From positions 121,697 to 185,696 of the forward strand of contig CAZTTO010000005.1 of NCBI GenBank assembly GCA_964616465.1: 64,000 nt of DNA. Reading direction: 5' to 3'. The position numbers and the translations under genes were made by a program. Each line of letters starts with the position of its first letter. Within the stretch, counting starts at the first letter, position 1. The notes beneath the pieces are model-generated. The model was not told the origin of the DNA. It did no database searches and was given only the letters and a program-made list of their open reading frames with translations. Origin of the DNA: JAFLBI01 sp964616465 (GTDB lineage: Bacteria > Bacteroidota > Bacteroidia > Chitinophagales > Chitinophagaceae). This document shows positions 60,257-64,000 of the stretch, one piece after another.

Positions 60257-60880
60257 TTATTCGTTGTTTGCGTACATAATTATTCCATAAGCTAAGTGCA
60301 CTATTCCAAATCCAATTCCCCATATAAGCAGACCATAGTTGGGAATTAGACAACCAAGTAATCCGAGTAACAATTGTGTAATTCCGAGGTAGTATGTTTG
60401 AGGAATGGTGAACTTGCTCGCATTTAGAATAGCAAGTCCATAAAAAACCAGCGAAAGAGGTGCGAGTAAATCGTATTGACCCACATGAATCATGGTCAAG
60501 CAAACCACACCACCACTTATCATTGGTACAGCCAAGTGCCAGAGCATTCTTTGTGCAGCGGAATTCCAAAAAGGTAATGACCTTTCTTTCGACTTCTTCC
60601 AAGAAAACAGTACACCACCAACAGCTGCTACAATAAAAATTAATATAGCTATTATGAGCAGTTCGTTAAGTCTATCTGGGTGTTCGATTAGGTAGTTTTG
60701 AATAGATATTGGTTGAAATGGATGTTGATCTAATTTGAACAAGAACCATATTAATCCAATTATTGCCGATAAACCTGCAGTAATGCCTGACCAGCCACTT
60801 AAAGAAAGAAAGCGGGTTGATTGTTCCATGAGCTGCTTGATCTCACGCAGGGTTTCTTGTGGATTTTGTGCGTTTTTCAT
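60257..60880 (-). CDS. Membrane protein of the wHTH/DUF4153-like unit
   Basis: 207 residues with about six hydrophobic segments: SGWSGITAGLSAIIGLIWFLF, LLIIAILIFIVAAVGGVLFSW, MLWHLAVPMISGGVVCLTMI, LLAPLSLVFYGLAILNAS, LGITQLLLGLLGCLIPNYG and LLIWGIGFGIVHLAYGIIM. The soluble N-terminus (about 30 residues) starts NAQNPQETLREIKQLMEQST. I do not recognise a named function. It is the first gene of the three-gene unit and its stop is 2 nt from the regulator start. Start ATG 60880. Confidence 0.75.
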   Translation of the reverse strand: MKNAQNPQETLREIKQLMEQSTRFLSLSGWSGITAGLSAIIGLIWFLFKLDQHPFQPISIQNYLIEHPDRLNELLIIAILIFIVAAVGGVLFSWKKSKERSLPFWNSAAQRMLWHLAVPMISGGVVCLTMIHVGQYDLLAPLSLVFYGLAILNASKFTIPQTYYLGITQLLLGLLGCLIPNYGLLIWGIGFGIVHLAYGIIMYANNE

Positions 60881-60976
60881 TGTTTCTAAAAGTACTTTGA
60901 AATACAAAGTAAATGAATATTTTATTTTCCCTCAATTTTTTTTCTAAATAGGGGGCGGTTTTTTCTAAGCTGCTGA

Positions 60977-60998
60977 AATACAATGATGTAATTGTATT
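60977..60998. promoter_or_regulatory. Inverted repeat in the gap before the DUF5675 cassette
   Basis: AATACAAT-GATGTA-ATTGTATT, an 8-bp perfect inverted repeat in the 223-bp gap between two divergently oriented units. No perfect -7 box lies next to it. The rest of the gap shows nothing recognisable apart from a 13-codon frame at 61018. Confidence 0.35.
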
Positions 60999-61103
60999 AG
61001 AGTTTTGAAGAGGAGCATGATGGTGAAAAAGTTAAATGCTCATATCAATTGGGAATAGACGTAAACTTGAAACTCTCACAAACTCTTCATTTTGTATGAT
61101 TAC

Positions 61104-61502
61104 ATGCATTTCACCAATGGCCAGCTAATGCGCAACGGACAAAAAATTTGTTACACGATAGAGCTGCCATGGCGCAACAATCAGCGTATGATCTCTTGCA
61201 TACCCGAAGGAAGGTATCGGTTAGTGAAGCGATACAGCCAGCGCTTCAAGCATCACATACATCTGCAACATGTACCAGGAAGGACATTCATATTGTTCCA
61301 TCCATTTAACCACGCGATGAACGAAGCCCAGGGCTGTATTGCACCAGTTACCAGGATAATCGGACAAGGCAGGGGCACACAAAGCAGAAAAGCCTTCAAC
61401 AGACTATTACAGCTTGTTTACGGAGCTATTGACAGCGGACAACAAGTATTCCTCACCATACAAACCGATCCCAATGCAGCAGCCTCTGAACGAATCCTGT
61501 AA
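61104..61502 (+). CDS. DUF5675 family protein
   Basis: A 132-residue protein: HFTNGQLMRNGQKICYTIELPWRNNQRMISCIPEGRYRLVKRYSQRFKHHIHLQHVPGRTFILFHPFNHA...QGCIAPVT. The CIPEGxY and HxxN...GCIxP pattern is that of DUF5675, a family seen in phage-like and mobile regions, likely related to L,D-transpeptidase/lysin-type cell wall proteins. The base composition (more C, fewer AT-rich codons) differs from the housekeeping genes to the left. The next gene overlaps its end by 29 nt in another frame. Together with two small membrane proteins it could be a lysis or wall-opening cassette (inference). Confidence 0.7.
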   Translation: MHFTNGQLMRNGQKICYTIELPWRNNQRMISCIPEGRYRLVKRYSQRFKHHIHLQHVPGRTFILFHPFNHAMNEAQGCIAPVTRIIGQGRGTQSRKAFNRLLQLVYGAIDSGQQVFLTIQTDPNAAASERIL

Positions 61503-61713
61503 GCAGCTCATACAAAGAATAGAAGCGCCAGTTCCCAAGTTCTTTAAACGATTAAGGCGAGTTGGGCTGATGCTCACAGCTGTTGGAGCTGCGCTGATGG
61601 GAACACCAGTAGAGTTAAGCGAACTGGTCCAACAAGTTGCAGGATACCTAACAGTAGCCGGCAGTGTGATCACAGCGATGAGTCAACTAACCACCTGCGA
61701 AGAAACCCCTTAA
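61474..61713 (+). CDS. Small membrane protein, holin-like
   Basis: 79 residues starting MQQPLNESCKQLIQRIEAPVPKFFKRLRRVG. It has two hydrophobic segments (VGLMLTAVGAALMGTPV and VQQVAGYLTVAGSVITAM). The basic N-terminal half and paired helices resemble small phage holins, but no family is certain. It overlaps the DUF5675 gene by 29 nt, implying coupled translation. The start ATG 61474 is the first in-frame ATG that does not run far back inside the upstream gene. Confidence 0.5.
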   Translation: MQQPLNESCKQLIQRIEAPVPKFFKRLRRVGLMLTAVGAALMGTPVELSELVQQVAGYLTVAGSVITAMSQLTTCEETP

Positions 61714-61724
61714 AACGAATAGGT

Positions 61725-61928
61725 ATGATGATGCAAATACAAAGCAATTTTGATCCAAGGTTCGGGACTGTGGTGGGGACTTTGTTCACCGTAGTGATTA
61801 ATCTACACCTGCACGATATACTCAAGACCATAGTATTAGCAGCCATAGGTGCTGTGGTGAGCTTCTTTGTATCTTGGTTCCTGAAAGGACAGATAACGCC
61901 CAGAAAACCCAAGAAAGGACCTTCCTAG
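61725..61928 (+). CDS. Small single-pass membrane protein
   Basis: 67 residues: a short N-terminus, a membrane helix (ILKTIVLAAIGAVVSFFVSWFL, about 32-53) and a basic C-terminal tail (KGQITPRKPKKGPS). A first hydrophobic stretch (GTVVGTLFTVVINL) may be a second, weaker helix. It lies 11 nt after the holin-like gene and ends the cassette; a strong hairpin follows 20 nt later. Homology is not recognised. Confidence 0.5.
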   Translation: MMMQIQSNFDPRFGTVVGTLFTVVINLHLHDILKTIVLAAIGAVVSFFVSWFLKGQITPRKPKKGPS

Positions 61929-61947
61929 ATTTTTATATCCCCTAAGC

Positions 61948-61981
61948 AATAAACCCCTGCCAGTGATGGTGGGGGTTTATT
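61948..61981. terminator. Long hairpin terminator of the DUF5675 cassette
   Basis: AATAAACCCCTGCCA and TGGTGGGGGTTTATT pair over 15 bp (two G-T pairs) around GTGA. The A/T-rich ends allow it to act in both directions. Confidence 0.85.
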
Positions 61982-62047
61982 ATAATAGATAACTCTTAGC
62001 TAAAGATAAAATAGCAAACTAAAAACTCTGTTAAAGATTAAGACACT

Positions 62048-62386
62048 TATGCAAATGTTTTTATTAAAAAAATTAAGGAAGGCTGCAAGCAAGTTTTGGG
62101 GAAGGCTGCTAAAGTGCTTTTCTCTAATGTGTGTAAGTACGAACTTGGCGAAGCTATCCCTGCTGCTGATATTTTAAACCGTATTGGTAAAGCTTTGGAT
62201 GTTACACTTGATTATTTACTCAATGGAACTTTATAGGATAAAAGTGCTGATGCTCTCGGTGATGAAAAACTGCTTTCACAGTTCCGTAAAATTGAACAAC
62301 TGCCACAAGAAAAAAAGAAACTCGTTAAAGAGTTTCTTGATGCTTTTATATTTAAATCAGATTTGCAAAAACAATTGTCGTCTTAA
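62048..62386 (+). pseudogene. Degenerate XRE-family regulator
   Basis: One frame encodes ...KIKEGCKQVLGKAAKV...VCKYELGEAIPAADILNRIGKALDVTLDYLLNGTL, then an in-frame TAG (62234-62236). It continues GDEKLLSQFRKIEQLPQEKKKLVKEFLDAFIFKSDLQKQLSS to TAA. This is the typical XRE helix-turn-helix plus C-terminal helix of Bacteroidota phage-type regulators. It lacks a start codon (an upstream TAA lies at 62039-62041), its first helices are eroded, and it has an internal stop. It is the only coding remnant in the 473-bp gap between flanking genes. Confidence 0.75.
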
Positions 62387-62401
62387 ACGACAGTAGCTTC
62401 A

Positions 62402-62968
62402 TTATGAAGGCTTTTGTTTCTCTATCGCATCCGATGTTCTCCTTATTAGGTACATTAATAAATTTTCATTAATAGGGGTAGGTATTGTAATTGTAGAAAG
62501 AGAAAACTCACCATATCTTTTATCATTGATATCTTTCACAACAAAATAAGATAACTTGCCTGATAGAAATTTTGCATCAGGCATTCTTGTTATAAAATTT
62601 TCATGATACTTGCTAAAGTCAAATAGGTCTAAGCCTTTTATCAACTTCGTGTATTCCTTTTGTTTCTTTTCATCTTTTTTATTTTTACTTATATCATTCA
62701 AAAAAAGCAACTTTTCCAAATTACTTGTACTATCTAAAACGATAAAATATTCTTTGTGACAAGGTCGGCTTTCTATGATTATGTAATAATACTTGTCATC
62801 AATAGAATATAATAGTTTTGAGGCGTGAAGAGTATCAAAATGTTCTAATACTCTATCTGCTTTAGCCCTGCTATTTAGTGCCAATTTGCCAACTTCATCA
62901 CTTTGATTTTGAGCATAACAAAATGAAGAAAGTAAAAGAAACAGTAATGCCATACAACTTTTGTTCAT
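62402..62968 (-). CDS. Exported hypothetical protein downstream of the Rhs gene
   Basis: 188 residues with a clear signal peptide (CMALLFLLLSSFCYAQ). The mature part is charged and lysine-rich, with no recognised domain; a beta-rich segment lies near YYYIIIESRPCHKEYFIVLD. It starts 7 nt after the stop of the Rhs gene on the same strand. In polymorphic toxin systems the gene directly after an Rhs toxin usually encodes its immunity protein, and a secreted or periplasmic immunity protein would fit a toxin acting in that compartment. This role is inferred from position only. Confidence 0.55.
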   Translation of the reverse strand: MNKSCMALLFLLLSSFCYAQNQSDEVGKLALNSRAKADRVLEHFDTLHASKLLYSIDDKYYYIIIESRPCHKEYFIVLDSTSNLEKLLFLNDISKNKKDEKKQKEYTKLIKGLDLFDFSKYHENFITRMPDAKFLSGKLSYFVVKDINDKRYGEFSLSTITIPTPINENLLMYLIRRTSDAIEKQKPS

Positions 62969-62975
62969 AATGATA

Positions 62976-64000
62976 TTATTGAGTTATTGGCAACTTTTGT
63001 GGGTCTGTAATCTGTCCTTCTTTATAACCGGCGTGATAAGGATTTGAGCCGTCTCTCTGTGGCAATCCTAAAATACGTCTGATAAGGTTATCAGTTCGAA
63101 TAGCATTTGCATTATTCTCAGCCTGACTTAATTTCTTTGCTGATGGTATTCCATGCCCAAAAACTTCGTGTCCGGATGTTACTGCTCTTGCATCACCTGA
63201 CACACCGGTAATGAAAGAGTGAGAGCCATTTTTAGTTGGGACATTGAAGCCTTCACCGCCAAGAATATTAATAGTTCCGTTATTGTAAAAATATTCTATA
63301 GCCCCGTCAGCCCCGTCTCTTCTTTGGCGTAAAGCATCTCCATACCCTGATTGTAACTCATTCAGATAACTATTAATAGCCGTAAAACCTGATGATGACA
63401 AATCTTCTCCTTCTTTTACATATTCAACTTTATGAACGTCTTTTGAGTTGATGGTATTTGTTACCATATCAATATAAGTGCGTTCATCAGCACTCAGTTT
63501 AACGCCGTCCAAAGCTTTATTTAAAGCTGAAGCATCTATAGATTTAAACTTGGTTCCTTTTACGTCTATTAAAGCTCTAACACCTGCAAACTTATCATCA
63601 GCTAAAACTTTATGAACATCAGTCTTGAAGTTTTGGGCATCCTGCTTTGTAACCCCAATTATCTCTTTTCCATTAGGGTCAATGTAGATTAAAGGATTGT
63701 TAGCAACATAAACATAAGGACTAAGGTTCACGTACTTGTCAGCCAATTGGTCAATGCCATTCCAACGTGCCGTTTGATTATCATACATCCTTGCCCCATA
63801 GTCCAACCACTCCAATCCACTTCCATCAGAGAACTCTTTGCGCTGTTCTTCTTTACCGTTGTACTTATATCTATTCTCTAAAGAGTTGGCAGCTTTACTG
63901 CTAATTCCCGCCATTGTTAAGCCGAATGGATAATAGTGTGTTTCTTCTAAAATTGGTCCACGCACATGTGTAATATCGAAATTATCAAAATAGACCATGT
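62976..64000 (-). CDS. C-terminal end of an Rhs-repeat protein with putative metalloprotease toxin tip
   Basis: The frame runs off the right edge of the window, so only the C-terminal ~341 residues are seen. It begins inside the Rhs core: EETHYYPFGLTMAGISSKA, NRYKYNGKE, EWLDYGARMYDNQTARWNGIDQLADKY and YVANNPLIYIDPNGKE, the usual boundary of the core. The variable tip (~230 residues) follows, with an HEVFGH motif (63153-63170), matching HEXXGH known from M49 peptidases, so a zinc-protease toxin is likely. The ATG near 63998 is internal, not the true start. The family needs a secretion route that cannot be seen here. Confidence 0.82.
   Translation of the reverse strand, partial: MVYFDNFDITHVRGPILEETHYYPFGLTMAGISSKAANSLENRYKYNGKEEQRKEFSDGSGLEWLDYGARMYDNQTARWNGIDQLADKYVNLSPYVYVANNPLIYIDPNGKEIIGVTKQDAQNFKTDVHKVLADDKFAGVRALIDVKGTKFKSIDASALNKALDGVKLSADERTYIDMVTNTINSKDVHKVEYVKEGEDLSSSGFTAINSYLNELQSGYGDALRQRRDGADGAIEYFYNNGTINILGGEGFNVPTKNGSHSFITGVSGDARAVTSGHEVFGHGIPSAKKLSQAENNANAIRTDNLIRRILGLPQRDGSNPYHAGYKEGQITDPQKLPITQ

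Noticed and set aside
60255..60602. N-terminal extension of the winged-helix regulator frame
   Set aside because: It overlaps the upstream membrane gene completely in another frame and its residues look non-coding (Cys/Trp-rich, no fold). The regulator starts at 60254.
1..64000. CRISPR arrays, insertion sequences, rRNA or tRNA genes
   Set aside because: Read through for regularly spaced repeats, transposase motifs with terminal inverted repeats, and RNA gene signatures; none was convincing.

Overview
The window looks like an ordinary chromosome segment of a low-GC member of the Bacteroidota, most likely Chitinophagaceae (Sediminibacterium-like). The evidence is a SusC/SusD pair, a type IX secretion (T9SS) sorting domain on an amylase, the gliding lipoproteins GldB and GldH, long-form IspG, N-acyl-ornithine carbamoyltransferase, Bacteroidota -7 promoter boxes (TAnnTTTG), and near absence of Shine-Dalgarno sequences. 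I found no tRNA, rRNA, CRISPR array or insertion sequence. The genus is an inference.

Layout. 1-7.3 kb: 3' end of a beta-propeller gene; asd behind a structured leader; a secreted esterase-like protein; a DUF2461-ligA pair; a NUDIX/winged-helix regulator. 7.4-17.1 kb: a starch-type polysaccharide locus (GH13 amylase with T9SS tail, SusC, SusD, SusE- and SusF-like lipoproteins), preceded by two palindromes next to the NUDIX regulator. 17.2-20.2 kb: tight operon yicC-gldH-histidine kinase-response regulator. 20.3-24.9 kb: galactan degradation by a GH53 lipoprotein and a GH2-GH53 fusion. 25-60.9 kb: mainly housekeeping (ureohydrolase homologue, dacB, mutL, M3 peptidase, holB, ricT, XRE/DUF2975 unit, HerA-like ATPase, copA, tsaE, an OppC-type permease, ispG, class D beta-lactamase homologue, kbl, greA, HIT, apaG, gldB, icd, thiolase, MDR dehydrogenase, fatty acid hydroxylase, argF', ParA-like ATPase, beta-barrel, M20 peptidase, membrane/wHTH operon). 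61-64 kb: accessory region with a DUF5675 protein, two small membrane proteins, a broken XRE regulator, a secreted hypothetical protein and the C-terminus of an Rhs protein ending in a putative metalloprotease toxin.

The most striking observation is upstream of asd. A -7 box is followed after 4 nt by an ATG opening a 13-codon, lysine-rich leader peptide. Four RNA segments after it can pair as 1:2, 2:3 (antiterminator) or 3:4 (terminator with a T9 tract). This is the layout of an amino-acid attenuator on the aspartate-family pathway. The same TAnnTTTG-N4-ATG spacing occurs at copA, tsaE and holB, suggesting leaderless mRNAs. greA also has a terminator-like leader. Other items of note are the GH2-GH53 fusion, a MutL with an altered endonuclease motif, a ureohydrolase homologue lacking metal ligands, and the Rhs/lysis-like cassette.
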